From Gemmatirosa kalamazoonensis (GTDB lineage: Bacteria > Gemmatimonadota > Gemmatimonadetes > Gemmatimonadales > Gemmatimonadaceae), in contig NZ_CP007128.1 in assembly GCF_000522985.1 (NCBI RefSeq), forward strand, positions 4,324,220-4,388,219: a stretch of 64,000 nt of DNA, given 5' to 3'. Every line of letters starts with the position of its first letter. Positions within the stretch are counted from its first letter, which is position 1. Below are positions 19,058-27,045 of the stretch, in pieces. The notes below the pieces were generated by a model. The model made no database searches, was not told the origin of the DNA, and was given only the letters and a program-made list of their open reading frames with translations. The position numbers were made by a program, and so were the translations under genes.

Positions 19058-19636
19058 GTGATTCACCACCACATCGACCTTGGCTCGGTGCTGCGCGGGA
19101 CGGTGTGCGCGCTGTACTCGAATCTGGTCACGCGTCCCACCGGTGCGGCCGTCCGCACGGAGATCGAGCGGGCGATCGCGGACCTCGGCGGACGTACGAT
19201 CACCGTCATCGACTTCTCGCAGGTGATGCTGCTCGATTTCTCGTGCGCCGACGAGATCGTCGCGAAGCTCATGCTGCGCGCGTGCGCGGGGTGCGAGGTC
19301 GAGGAGTACTTCCTCTTCCTCGGGCTCGGCGAGCGGCACCTCGACGCCGTGGAGCAGGTGCTGGAGCGGCAGCGGCTCGCGATCGTCGCGGTGATGGACG
19401 GGACGGCGTCGCTCGTGGGCGACGTGGACGCGCCGACCCGCGCCGTGTGGGAGGCGCTCCGCGACGCCGGACCGAGCGACGTGGCGACGCTGGCGGCGAC
19501 GCTGCACGCGCCGTCGCGGGACGTGGCGGAGGTGCTGGAGGCGCTGTGCCGGCGGCGGCTCGCGGTGCGGCTGGGCGACGACTACGCCGTGATCGGCGCG
19601 TACGTGCCACCGACGGCGCCGGAGGCGGCGGCATGA
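19058..19636 (+). CDS. STAS-like/winged-helix protein of the partner-switch trio
   Basis: A 192-residue protein starting GTG at 19058. Residues 1-105 look STAS-like or DUF4325-like: the strand/turn segment TITVIDFSQVMLLDFSCADEIVAKL has the buried D-F-S-x-V pattern of anti-anti-sigma proteins. Residues 125-185 form a helix-turn-helix-like region (AVWEALRDAGPSDVATLAATLHAPSRDVAEVLEALCRRRLAVRLGDDYAVI), typical of a winged helix that reads partners or DNA. It lies directly downstream of the ATPase-like gene and overlaps the next gene by 4 bp. The function is inferred from architecture only. Confidence 0.6.
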   Translation: MIHHHIDLGSVLRGTVCALYSNLVTRPTGAAVRTEIERAIADLGGRTITVIDFSQVMLLDFSCADEIVAKLMLRACAGCEVEEYFLFLGLGERHLDAVEQVLERQRLAIVAVMDGTASLVGDVDAPTRAVWEALRDAGPSDVATLAATLHAPSRDVAEVLEALCRRRLAVRLGDDYAVIGAYVPPTAPEAAA

Positions 19637-19953
19637 GCGGGTTGTATCGTCGGCCCCAGAGCGCTCGTCCTCTCCGGGTGGAAGGGTTCGTCGCCTCGCG
19701 GCGCGAGGACGCGGAGCGGGGGCCGCAGGTGCGGCTCCGCGCCGACCACGCGCGCGAGCGGATGCTGATCGACGGGGAGCTGGCGCTCGTGGAGGGGCCG
19801 CGCGGGCAGCAGCTCGCGCAGGTCCGGATCGACGACGCGGTGCCGCGCGGCGGCGTGATCGTGCGCGACATCGGCGGCGTGTCGCCGTCGGAGATCGTGT
19901 ACGTGATGAAGCCCGACCTCGACGCGCCGCCGCCCAACCGCACGTTCGCCTAA
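19633..19953 (+). CDS. Small beta-rich protein of the regulatory trio, unknown function
   Basis: A 106-residue protein whose ATG (19633) overlaps the previous stop (ATGA), so translation is probably coupled. The sequence is beta-strand rich (ERMLIDGELALVEGPRGQQLAQV, then VPRGGVIVRDIGGVSPSEIVYVMKP). It faintly recalls the double-psi barrel of molybdopterin-dinucleotide-binding domains, but I would not assign it. No membrane segment or Cys motif is seen. It ends with GCCTAAC across its stop codon. Confidence 0.6.
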   Translation: MSGLYRRPQSARPLRVEGFVASRREDAERGPQVRLRADHARERMLIDGELALVEGPRGQQLAQVRIDDAVPRGGVIVRDIGGVSPSEIVYVMKPDLDAPPPNRTFA

Positions 19954-20017
19954 CCGTCCGATCGCTCGACCGGCCTCGCGTCGTTCGCCGGGCCGCCGAC
20001 CGCGCACCTCCGCTCCG

Positions 20018-21214
20018 ATGGACACCTCCTCCGCCCCCGCCGCCGTGACGCCGGGCTTCTCGACCGTCGCCGTCCACGGCGCCCGCGTGCTCCGCGACGA
20101 CGCGTCGGACGGCGCCGAGCGCCCGGCGGGCCGTCCCGTCGTCACGCCGCTCGTGCAGTCGGTGAACTTCACGCAGCCGTTCGGGACGGAGGACGGGCTG
20201 CGCTACACGCGCTACGGCAACGTGCCGAACGCCGAGTCGGTGCAGACGCGGCTCGCGCTGCTCGAGGGCGCGGAGGCGGCGCTCGTGTGCGCAAGCGGCA
20301 TGGGCGCGACGGCGTGCACGATGCTCGCCCTGCTCCGCCCCGGCGACCATCTGCTGTCGAGCGCGTGGATCTACGGCGGCACGCACAAGCTGTTCACGCA
20401 GGAGCTGCCGGCATTCGGCGTAGAGGTCACGTTCGTCGACCCGACGAAGCAGCGCGACTGGCGGCGCTCGGTGCGCAAGACGACGCGCGCGGTGTTCGTG
20501 GAGTCGCCGGTGAACCCGACGACGCGCGTGCTCGACCTGCGGCCGCTGGCGCGCATGTCGAGCGAGCTCGGACTCGCGCTCGTCGTCGACTCCACCTTCG
20601 CGAGCCCGATCAACTTCCGGCCGCTGGAGCACGGCGCCGACGTCGTGATCCATTCGGCGACGAAGTACCTCAACGGCCATCACGACGTGCTCGGCGGCGC
20701 GGTCGCCGGCGCGGCGTCGGTGATCGAGGAGGTGCGACAGAAGATGATCGTGTGGGGGCAGGCGCCGGATCCGTTCGCGTGCTGGCTGCTCGAGCGGGGC
20801 ATGAAGACGCTCGACGTGCGCGTGCGCCGTCAGTCGGAGAACGCGCAGCGGCTGGCGGAGTGGTGCGAGTCGCGCGGCGAGATCGCGCGCGTGCTGTACC
20901 CGGGGCTGCCGTCGCACCCCGACCACGACGTCGCGCGCGACACGCTCGACGGCTTCGGCGGGATGATGGCGATCGAGCTGGAGGGCGGCGGCGAGGCCGC
21001 GGAGCGCTTCGTGAAGCGTCTGCGGGTCATCACGCACGCGCCGAGCCTCGGCGGCGTGGACTCGCTCGTGAGCGAGCCGCGCTACACGTCGCACGCGCAC
21101 CTGACCGTTGCCGAGCGCGCGAAGGCGGGCGTGCCGGACGGGTTCCTCCGCATCAGCGTCGGCATCGAGAACGTCGAGGATCTCATCGCCGACGTCGAGC
21201 AGGCGCTCGCGTGA
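20018..21214 (+). CDS. PLP-dependent trans-sulfuration enzyme (O-succinylhomoserine sulfhydrylase / cystathionine gamma-synthase type)
   Basis: A 398-residue Cys/Met-metabolism PLP enzyme. The N-terminal FSTVAVHGAR and YTRYGNVPN segments, the PLP-phosphate loop CASGMGATACTMLAL and the Schiff-base Lys in VIHSATKYLNGHHD (Lys about 213) are visible. The substrate-site Arg lies in FLRISVGIEN. The family includes MetB, MetY, MetZ and MetC, which are hard to separate by eye. The lack of a second Met gene nearby gives no clue. The role is methionine biosynthesis from an activated homoserine, or cystathionine cleavage. It overlaps ftsE by 4 bp (GTGA). Confidence 0.88.
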   Translation: MDTSSAPAAVTPGFSTVAVHGARVLRDDASDGAERPAGRPVVTPLVQSVNFTQPFGTEDGLRYTRYGNVPNAESVQTRLALLEGAEAALVCASGMGATACTMLALLRPGDHLLSSAWIYGGTHKLFTQELPAFGVEVTFVDPTKQRDWRRSVRKTTRAVFVESPVNPTTRVLDLRPLARMSSELGLALVVDSTFASPINFRPLEHGADVVIHSATKYLNGHHDVLGGAVAGAASVIEEVRQKMIVWGQAPDPFACWLLERGMKTLDVRVRRQSENAQRLAEWCESRGEIARVLYPGLPSHPDHDVARDTLDGFGGMMAIELEGGGEAAERFVKRLRVITHAPSLGGVDSLVSEPRYTSHAHLTVAERAKAGVPDGFLRISVGIENVEDLIADVEQALA

Positions 21215-21906
21215 TCCGCTTCACCGACGTGGTGAAGGAGTACGCGAAGGGCGGCACCGCGCTCACGGGCGTGTCGTTCAACGTCGCGAAGGGGGAGTTC
21301 GCGTTCCTCACCGGCCCGAGCGGCTCGGGCAAGAGCACGCTGCTGAAGCTCGCGTACTTCGACGAGTGGCCGACGCGCGGTGAGGTGGAGACGTGCGGCG
21401 TGCGATCGTCGGCCGCGCAACGCAAGGACGTGCCGTTCCTGCGGCGGAAGTTGGGCATCGTGTTCCAGGACTACCGTCTGCTGCCCGACCGCACCGCGGA
21501 GCAGAACGTCGCGTTCGCGCTCGAGGTGACGGGCGCGCCCCAGGACACGATCCGCGACCGCGCGGTGCGCGCGCTCGCGCAGGTGGGGCTCGCGTCGAAG
21601 GGAACGGCGCTGCCGCAGGAGCTGTCCGGTGGCGAGCGGCAGCGCGTGGCGATCGCGCGCGCCGTGGTGAACCGGCCGCTCGTGCTGCTCGCCGACGAGC
21701 CGACGGGGAACCTGGACGAGCGCGCGGCGCGCGGCGTGCTGCAGCTGCTGCAGGAGATCAACGCCGCCGGCACCGCGGTGCTCATGGCGACGCACAACCT
21801 GGATCTCGTGCGCTCGGTGGACATGCGCGTGATCGAGCTGAGTCGCGGCGCGATCGCGTTCGACTCGGGCGACGGGGCGCCGCCGGCCGTGGAGCGGACC
21901 TCATGA
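21211..21906 (+). CDS. ftsE: Cell-division ATP-binding protein FtsE
   Basis: A 231-residue ABC ATPase. Walker A GPSGSGKST (residues 34-42), the Q-loop FQDYRLLPDRTAEQNV, the signature LSGGERQRVAIARA and Walker B LLADEPTGNLD are present. The start (V)IRFTDVVKEYAKGG matches FtsE. With FtsX it forms an inner-membrane complex that activates septal murein hydrolysis through EnvC-type proteins, encoded here two genes downstream. It uses GTG at 21211, overlapping the previous stop, and ends 4 bp into ftsX (ATGA). Confidence 0.95.
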   Translation: MIRFTDVVKEYAKGGTALTGVSFNVAKGEFAFLTGPSGSGKSTLLKLAYFDEWPTRGEVETCGVRSSAAQRKDVPFLRRKLGIVFQDYRLLPDRTAEQNVAFALEVTGAPQDTIRDRAVRALAQVGLASKGTALPQELSGGERQRVAIARAVVNRPLVLLADEPTGNLDERAARGVLQLLQEINAAGTAVLMATHNLDLVRSVDMRVIELSRGAIAFDSGDGAPPAVERTS

Positions 21907-22775
21907 GGCTCGCGCTGCGCGAGATGCTGCACGCGTTCCGGCGCACGCCGCTGCTCAGCATCCTGAGCGTGACCACGATCGCGTTCTCGCTGTTCGCGCT
22001 CGGGCTGTTCGGCCTCGTGGCGATCAACCTGCGCGACGCGCTCGGCCAGGTGGAGGAGCGTGTGGAGGTGCGCGCGTTCCTCACGGAAGGAACGCCGGAA
22101 GCGACGGCGCGCGCGGCGGCGGAGGAGCTGGGGCGCGTGCCGGCGGTGGCGGCGGTGACGTACGTGTCGCCCGAGGCGGCGCTCGCACGCGCGCGGCGCG
22201 AGCTCGGCGAGTTCAACGACGTGTGGGGGTCGGCGGTGCTGCCGGCGTCGCTCGAGGTGCGGCTGCGCGCGGGACAGCGCGACCCGGCGTCGGTGCAGCG
22301 CGTGGCGACGCGGGCGCGCCAGTACCCGTTCGTGGAGGACGTGCGCTACGGCGCGGAGTGGGTGCAGAAGCTCTATCGTCTGCGCACCGTGGCGACGGCG
22401 ACGGGGATCGCGCTCGGCGCGGCGTTCGCCGCGGCGGCGATCATCATCGTCGGCGCGACGATCCGCATGGCGGTGCTCGCGCGGTCGTTCGAGATCCAGA
22501 TCATGCGCCTCGTGGGCGCGACGGACGGCTTCGTGCGGCTGCCGTTCCTGCTCGACGGCGCGGCGAAGGGGATCCTCGGCGGGCTGCTCGCGCTGCTGCT
22601 CACGCGCATCGGGTTCGCGGTCGTCGACCGATGGTTCGTGCACGTGCGGTTCTTCGACGCGGGCACGGCGGCGTTAGGCGTGCTGGGCGGCGCGCTGCTC
22701 GGCCTTCTCGGAAGCGCCGCATCGGTGGGGCGGCACCTGCGGCTCGTGGGGACGGAGCGGCGGCGATGGCGGTGA
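21903..22775 (+). CDS. ftsX: Cell-division membrane protein FtsX
   Basis: A 290-residue inner-membrane protein with four transmembrane segments. TM1 is at about residues 18-40 (LLSILSVTTIAFSLFALGLFGL). An extracytoplasmic domain of about 110 residues follows (EVRAFLTEGTPEATARAAAEEL), then three C-terminal helices at about 165-190, 215-240 and 250-275. FtsX relays FtsE ATPase activity to periplasmic EnvC-like activators. The gene overlaps ftsE by 4 bp and the EnvC-like gene by 10 bp, a tight translation-coupled trio. A GTTAGGC word at 22,673 encodes Leu-Gly in TAALGVLG. Confidence 0.93.
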   Translation: MRLALREMLHAFRRTPLLSILSVTTIAFSLFALGLFGLVAINLRDALGQVEERVEVRAFLTEGTPEATARAAAEELGRVPAVAAVTYVSPEAALARARRELGEFNDVWGSAVLPASLEVRLRAGQRDPASVQRVATRARQYPFVEDVRYGAEWVQKLYRLRTVATATGIALGAAFAAAAIIIVGATIRMAVLARSFEIQIMRLVGATDGFVRLPFLLDGAAKGILGGLLALLLTRIGFAVVDRWFVHVRFFDAGTAALGVLGGALLGLLGSAASVGRHLRLVGTERRRWR

Positions 22776-24016
22776 GGACCGCGCCGAGCGCCGAGCGCAG
22801 AGCGCGGAGGACCAGAATCGCTCTCTGCGCCCTGCGCTCGGCGTTCTGCGCTGTCGCGATTCCCGCGGCCCTGAGCGCGCAGACCCCGGCGCCGAGCACG
22901 CAGGCTCAGCGCGCGGAGCTGGAGAAGGTGCGGCGCGAGCGGGCGGCGTTGCAGCAGCGGATGCGCGTGCTTCAGGGGACGGTGCACGACCTCAGCGAGG
23001 AGGTGGCGAACCTCGATCGACAGGCCGACGCGACGGCGCGGCTGGTATCGGGGCTGGACGCGCAGCTCGCGTCGCTCGACCGCGACGTGCAGGGCGCGAC
23101 GGCGCGTCTGTACGTCGCGCAGAAGGAGCTGGACGGGAAGACCGTGTCGCTGCAGCACCGGCTCGTCGACATCTACAAGCGCGGCCCGCTGTACACCGCG
23201 GAGGTGCTGTTCTCGGCGGCGAGCCTGGGCGAGCTCGTGACGCGGTACAAGTACCTGCACGAGCTGGCGCTGCGCGACCGGTCGCTCGTGCGCCGCGTAC
23301 AGCAGCTCCGCGACGACGTGCTCGCGCAGCAGTCGCTGCTGGTGCGCCTGCGCGGGGAGCTCGCGCGCAACCGCGAGGAGAAGTCGAGCGAGGAGCAGCG
23401 GCTCCGCTCGTTGCAGACGGAGCGCGCGGCAAGCCTCGCGCAGGCGCGCCAGCAGCAGGATCGGACGCGCGCGCGCCTCGCCCAGATCGCGCGCGACGAG
23501 GCCCGGCTGACGAGCGTGATCGCGTCGCTGGAGGACGCGCGGAAGCGCGCCGAGGCGCGGCCGAGGGCACCCGCGCCGGCGCCGAGCACACTGAAGCCGC
23601 GCGCGTCGACCGCGAGCCCGGCGGGGACCGGGACGCTGGCCTGGCCGGTGAACGGCTCCCTGCTCTACCGGTTCGGCCGTGTGGTGAACCCGAACAACAC
23701 GACCACGCGGTGGAACGGCATCGGCATCTCGGCGGCGACGGGCACGGTGGTGCGCGCGGTGGCGGCGGGGACGGTGGTGCTCGCGGAGCCGATGGGCACG
23801 TACGGGCTCACGGTGATCGTGCAGCACGGGGGCGGCGACTACTCGGTGTACGGCTCGCTGGCGCGCGCGGACGTGCGGAAGGGCGCGACGGTCGCGGCGG
23901 GTCAGGCGCTCGGCACGGTGGGATCGGCGGACCCGGATCTGCCGCCGCATCTGCACTTCGAGGTGCGGCCGGGGGGGCGGGCGGTGGACCCGCTGACGTG
24001 GCTGGGGAAGCGATAG
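22766..24016 (+). CDS. EnvC-like murein hydrolase activator (coiled coil plus LytM domain)
   Basis: A 416-residue exported protein. The signal-like N-terminus has a basic region and a hydrophobic core (IALCALRSAFCAVAIPAALSAQ, about residues 15-36). A long coiled coil follows (about 45-280; repeated Gln/Leu/Arg heptads such as VRRERAALQQRMRVLQG). The C-terminal LytM/M23 domain (about 295-415) includes GIGISAATGTVVRAVAAGTVV, VIVQHGGGDYSVYGSL and HLHFEV. The catalytic-type H-x-H (HLHFE) is present, while the first zinc-ligand region WNGIGIS lacks the usual His-x3-Asp, fitting an activator rather than an enzyme. An inverted repeat is built into the signal-peptide codons. It overlaps ftsX by 10 bp. 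Confidence 0.87.
   Translation: MAVRTAPSAERRARRTRIALCALRSAFCAVAIPAALSAQTPAPSTQAQRAELEKVRRERAALQQRMRVLQGTVHDLSEEVANLDRQADATARLVSGLDAQLASLDRDVQGATARLYVAQKELDGKTVSLQHRLVDIYKRGPLYTAEVLFSAASLGELVTRYKYLHELALRDRSLVRRVQQLRDDVLAQQSLLVRLRGELARNREEKSSEEQRLRSLQTERAASLAQARQQQDRTRARLAQIARDEARLTSVIASLEDARKRAEARPRAPAPAPSTLKPRASTASPAGTGTLAWPVNGSLLYRFGRVVNPNNTTTRWNGIGISAATGTVVRAVAAGTVVLAEPMGTYGLTVIVQHGGGDYSVYGSLARADVRKGATVAAGQALGTVGSADPDLPPHLHFEVRPGGRAVDPLTWLGKR
22782..22843. repeat. Imperfect inverted repeat (GCCGAGCGC units) inside the EnvC-like signal-peptide codons
   Basis: The segment 22782-22804 is largely complementary to 22819-22843, both being made of GCCGAGCGC/GCAGAGCG units. The repeat encodes residues about 6-26 of the EnvC-like protein. 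It resembles the intergenic unit-based hairpins and suggests one has become coding sequence. Confidence 0.6.
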
Positions 24017-24021
24017 AGCTG

Positions 24022-24293
24022 GTACGGCGGACGATCGACGGCGGGATGGAAACGGCGGGACGATCGACGGCGGGACGATCGACCGCGGGACGATCCACGG
24101 CGGGAACTTCGACGGCGCGTACCTAGTCCCCAGGGGGGCTCCCCCCCCTTCGCCCAAGGTTCCACCCCACCGATCTTTCCACCGTACCTTTCGGACGCGG
24201 ACCCCGTCCCGCTGTACGCATCCCGCCGTCGATCGTCCCGCCGTCGATCGTCCCGCCGTCGATCGTCCCGCCGTTTTTCCATCCCGCCGTTCC
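24022..24293. repeat. Large inverted arrays of a 15-bp unit (CGATCGACGGCGGGA) between the EnvC-like gene and nfo
   Basis: About five to six copies of a 15-bp unit occupy 24022-24117. After about 100 bp of unrelated G/C-run sequence, the reverse-complement unit is repeated about four to five times at 24219-24292, ending just before the nfo ATG. The arms could pair over more than 70 bp. No coding potential, promoter or T-run was recognised in the 278-bp gap. Unit copies differ by a few bases, mainly in the left arm. Confidence 0.9.
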
Positions 24294-24294
24294 A

Positions 24295-25188
24295 ATGATC
24301 CCGCCCCACTCCGACCTGCTCGGCGCCCACGTCTCCACCGCCGGCGGGCTTCCCCAGGCCCCCCCGCGCGCGAAGGCCATCGCCGCCACCGCGATGCAGG
24401 TCTTCACGAAGCAGGCGAACCGGTGGGCCGAGCGCGAGTGCGAGGCGGACGAATGCACCGCGTACGGCTCGGCCCTCGCCGAGACCGACGTGCGGTCGGC
24501 GATCGCCCACGACTCCTACCTCATCAACCTCGCGTCCCCGGACCCCACGCTCCGCGCGCGTTCGATCGACTCCTTCGCCGCGGAGCTGCGCCGGTGCGAG
24601 GCGCTGGGGCTCGCGTTCCTCGTGTCGCACCCGGGGAACTACATGGACGAGCGTGAGGCCGGTCTCGCGCGCAACGCCGACGGCATCGCCGAGGCGCTCG
24701 AGCGGGTACCGGGGAAGACGGTGCTCTGCCTGGAGACGACGGCCGGCACCGGGACCGCGCTCGGCGCGACGTTCGAGGAGCTCGCGGCGATCATCGCGCG
24801 GCTGCCCGCGGCGCTGCAGCCGCGCGTCGGCGTCTGCCTTGACACGTGCCACGTCTACTCGGCCGGCTACGACCTCGTGACCGACTACGACGGCGTCATC
24901 GCGCGCCTCGACGACACGCTCGGCCTGGCGCGGCTCCGCGTCCTGCACCTGAACGACTCGAAGACGAAGTTCGCCTCCCGCCGCGACCGGCACGAGCTGA
25001 TCGCCGAGGGGTCGCTCGGCGAGGCGCCGTTCCGCCGGATCATGACCGACGACCGGCTCGCCGGCGTGCCGAAGGTCATCGAGACGCCGAAGCTCGACGA
25101 CGCGACGGCGACCGACAGCCGGATGCTGGAGCGGCTGCGGAGCTACGCGGGGACGGCGAGCGCAGCCGCGGAGACGCAACGGGTGTAG
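24295..25188 (+). CDS. nfo: Deoxyribonuclease IV (endonuclease IV, AP endonuclease)
   Basis: A 297-residue TIM-barrel enzyme that cuts 5' to abasic sites in base-excision repair, using three zinc ions. Family signatures are in order: LLGAHVSTAGGL (residues 8-19), FLVSHPGNYMDE, VLCLETTAGTG, the zinc site VCLDTCHVYSAGYD (about 182-195), RVLHLNDSKTKFASRRDRHE and the C-terminal VIETPKLDDA. Length is typical (about 280-290). ATG at 24295 directly follows the 15-bp repeat array. It is likely to be its own transcription unit, or to read through from the cell-division operon. Confidence 0.95.
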   Translation: MIPPHSDLLGAHVSTAGGLPQAPPRAKAIAATAMQVFTKQANRWAERECEADECTAYGSALAETDVRSAIAHDSYLINLASPDPTLRARSIDSFAAELRRCEALGLAFLVSHPGNYMDEREAGLARNADGIAEALERVPGKTVLCLETTAGTGTALGATFEELAAIIARLPAALQPRVGVCLDTCHVYSAGYDLVTDYDGVIARLDDTLGLARLRVLHLNDSKTKFASRRDRHELIAEGSLGEAPFRRIMTDDRLAGVPKVIETPKLDDATATDSRMLERLRSYAGTASAAAETQRV

Positions 25189-25200
25189 ATTGCCGCGCGT

Positions 25201-25665
25201 ATGCCCGTCGTGCCGCTCCGCCTCGCACTGACCGTCGCGCTCCGCCGCCACTCCACGCCCTCGAGGCGTGGGGAAGAGTCGCGGCGCGCTCGGATGCTGC
25301 GGGCCCGCACCGCGCGGCGGGAGACGCGCACCACCGAGCGTCCGAGCTGGCTGCGGCGCGTGGCGTTCGCGCTCGTCCTGCTCGCCCAGGTCGCCGGCAT
25401 CGCGCTCGGCGTCACCGAGGGGCGCGACGGGGTCGGCGCCGGCACGCACATCGAGGCCGTCGGCACGAAGGCGCACTACTCGCACGACGAGACGACCTGC
25501 GGCGCGTGTCATCTCCGCTCCATGCACGGCCGGGTCGCGGCAGCCCCGCGACTCGCCGCCGGCGACGACTTCCGGCCCACGGAGCACGGCGCGCCCGCGT
25601 CGCGCCCGCCGATCGTCGACCCGGCGTCCTCCAACCATTCGCGCGCACCTCCCACGGTGATCTGA
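25201..25665 (+). CDS. Small membrane-anchored protein with CxxCH motif, upstream of the Czc-like pump
   Basis: A 154-residue protein (ATG 25201; an internal ATG at 25294 is an alternative). A basic N-terminal third precedes one hydrophobic helix (about residues 56-72, VAFALVLLAQVAGIALG). The exported part contains HYSHDETTCGACHLRSMHG, with C-G-A-C-H plus several His and Met, so a metal- or haem-binding site is plausible. The location, 48 bp before a czcCBA-like operon on the same strand, suggests periplasmic metal handling or sensing. A TAGATT box (25186-25191) sits 9 bp before the ATG. The family is not recognised, and a single CxxCH alone does not prove a cytochrome. Confidence 0.6.
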   Translation: MPVVPLRLALTVALRRHSTPSRRGEESRRARMLRARTARRETRTTERPSWLRRVAFALVLLAQVAGIALGVTEGRDGVGAGTHIEAVGTKAHYSHDETTCGACHLRSMHGRVAAAPRLAAGDDFRPTEHGAPASRPPIVDPASSNHSRAPPTVI

Positions 25666-25713
25666 GTCTCGCTCGACCGTCGTTCGACTCATCATCACCT
25701 GTAGAGGATCGTC

Positions 25714-27045
25714 ATGCGCGTCGTTCTCGGGCTGAGTGCGCTCGCCGCACTCGGTCGCCCCGCGCGTGCGCAGACCGCACCGCGCCCGCCTGCGGGGCCG
25801 CCGCCTAACGCGTCGGCCTCCGCGCTCCCATCCGTCGCCGCCGGCGACTCGCTGCGCCTGACGCGTCGCCAGGCGATCGCGGAAGCGCTCCGCAACAACC
25901 CGCTCATCGAGGTCGCCCGCGAGCAGACCGCGCAGTCGCGCGCGCGCCGGGTCACGGCCACCGCCATCCCCGACCCGGCGTTCACCGCGTCGATCGACCA
26001 GCAGCCGCAGCTCTTCAACCTCGGCCGCGCCGCCGGGCAGGAGCGCAACGTCGGGATCGGGCTCGACGTCCCGTTCCCGTCGCGCATCCGCCTCGCCGGT
26101 CGCGTCGCGACGTCGGACGTGCGGGCGTCGGAGTCGAACGCGCAGCTCCAGTCGCAGCTCGTCGCGGTCGGCGCGTCGGCAGCGTACGACTCGCTGCTCG
26201 TCGCGCGCCGGATCCGCGACATCCTGATCGAGAACGTGACGCTGGCGAGCGACTTCCTGAAGCGCACGCAGGCGCGCTACGACGCCGGCACGGTCCCGAA
26301 GCTCGATGTCATCCGCGCGCAGACCGACCTCGCGCAGGCGCGGACGGATCTCATCGGGAGCGAGCGCGACGTCGCGAACGCGCAGGCGTCGCTGAACCGC
26401 GCCCTCGGCCGCGTCATCGGCGCGCCGATCGCGCCACTCGACTCGCTCGAAGTGCCACCGCCGCTCCCCGACTCGACGACGATCGAGCGCGTGGCGCTCG
26501 CGGCACGGCCGGAGCTCGCGATCCTCTCCAGCCAGCAGAGCGGACAGCGCGCGAACACGAGCCTCCTGAAGCAGTTCTGGCTCCCCGATCTCACGCTCGG
26601 CGTGTCCCGCGACTACGCGCAGCCGGGATCGCCGGTGTTCACGACCGGCGTCGCGCTGCCGCTGCCGACGTTCTACTGGCAGCACACGCGCGGCGAGATC
26701 GCGGAGTCGCAGCACCGCGAGCAGGAGCTCGCCGCGTCGTACCGCGACCTCCGCGCCCAGGTCACGCAGGATGTCCGTTCGGCGTTCGCGAACGCGAACA
26801 CGGCGCTGAAGCAGGCGCTGTTCATCCGCGACGAGCTGCTCCCCTCGGCGAGAGAAGCGTTCCGCGTGGCGAGCGTGAGCTACTCGCTCGGCGGCTCGTC
26901 GGCGCTCGAGGTGCTCGACACCCGGCGCGCCCTGCAGGACGCCCAGAGCCAGCTCGCGCAGGCGCTCGCCGACGCGAACACGGCGCGCGCCGATCTGGAA
27001 CGCGCGTTAGGCGTGTCTCTCGCCTCCCTCCCCGCCCAGCCATGA
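25714..27045 (+). CDS. TolC/CzcC-family outer-membrane efflux protein
   Basis: A 443-residue outer-membrane channel of a tripartite heavy-metal efflux system. A short signal peptide (MRVVLGLSALAALGRPARAQ) is followed by two repeats of the outer-membrane efflux fold: LTRRQAIAEALRNNPLIEVAREQ near residue 50, FLKRTQARYDAGTVPKLDVIRAQTDLAQARTDL, then REAFRVASVSYSLGGSSALEVLDTRRALQDAQSQLAQAL near the C-terminus. A ribosome-binding AGAGGA precedes ATG 25714. Its stop overlaps the next start (ATGA), giving a coupled C-B-A operon. Confidence 0.9.
   Translation: MRVVLGLSALAALGRPARAQTAPRPPAGPPPNASASALPSVAAGDSLRLTRRQAIAEALRNNPLIEVAREQTAQSRARRVTATAIPDPAFTASIDQQPQLFNLGRAAGQERNVGIGLDVPFPSRIRLAGRVATSDVRASESNAQLQSQLVAVGASAAYDSLLVARRIRDILIENVTLASDFLKRTQARYDAGTVPKLDVIRAQTDLAQARTDLIGSERDVANAQASLNRALGRVIGAPIAPLDSLEVPPPLPDSTTIERVALAARPELAILSSQQSGQRANTSLLKQFWLPDLTLGVSRDYAQPGSPVFTTGVALPLPTFYWQHTRGEIAESQHREQELAASYRDLRAQVTQDVRSAFANANTALKQALFIRDELLPSAREAFRVASVSYSLGGSSALEVLDTRRALQDAQSQLAQALADANTARADLERALGVSLASLPAQP

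Noticed and set aside
17084-21100. A 1,338-codon open frame on the minus strand opposite six plausible genes
   Set aside because: It lies antisense to recognisable genes (PfkB kinase, the STAS trio, the PLP enzyme) and has a high-Arg/His composition typical of an antisense frame in high-GC DNA.
24022-24293. Repeat units could suggest a small CRISPR array
   Set aside because: The 15-bp units are contiguous without spacers, and they are followed by inverted copies; no cas genes are present.
25493-25512. CxxCH protein called as a c-type cytochrome
   Set aside because: A single CGACH motif in a small protein with no other cytochrome features is too weak; described only as a metal or haem candidate.
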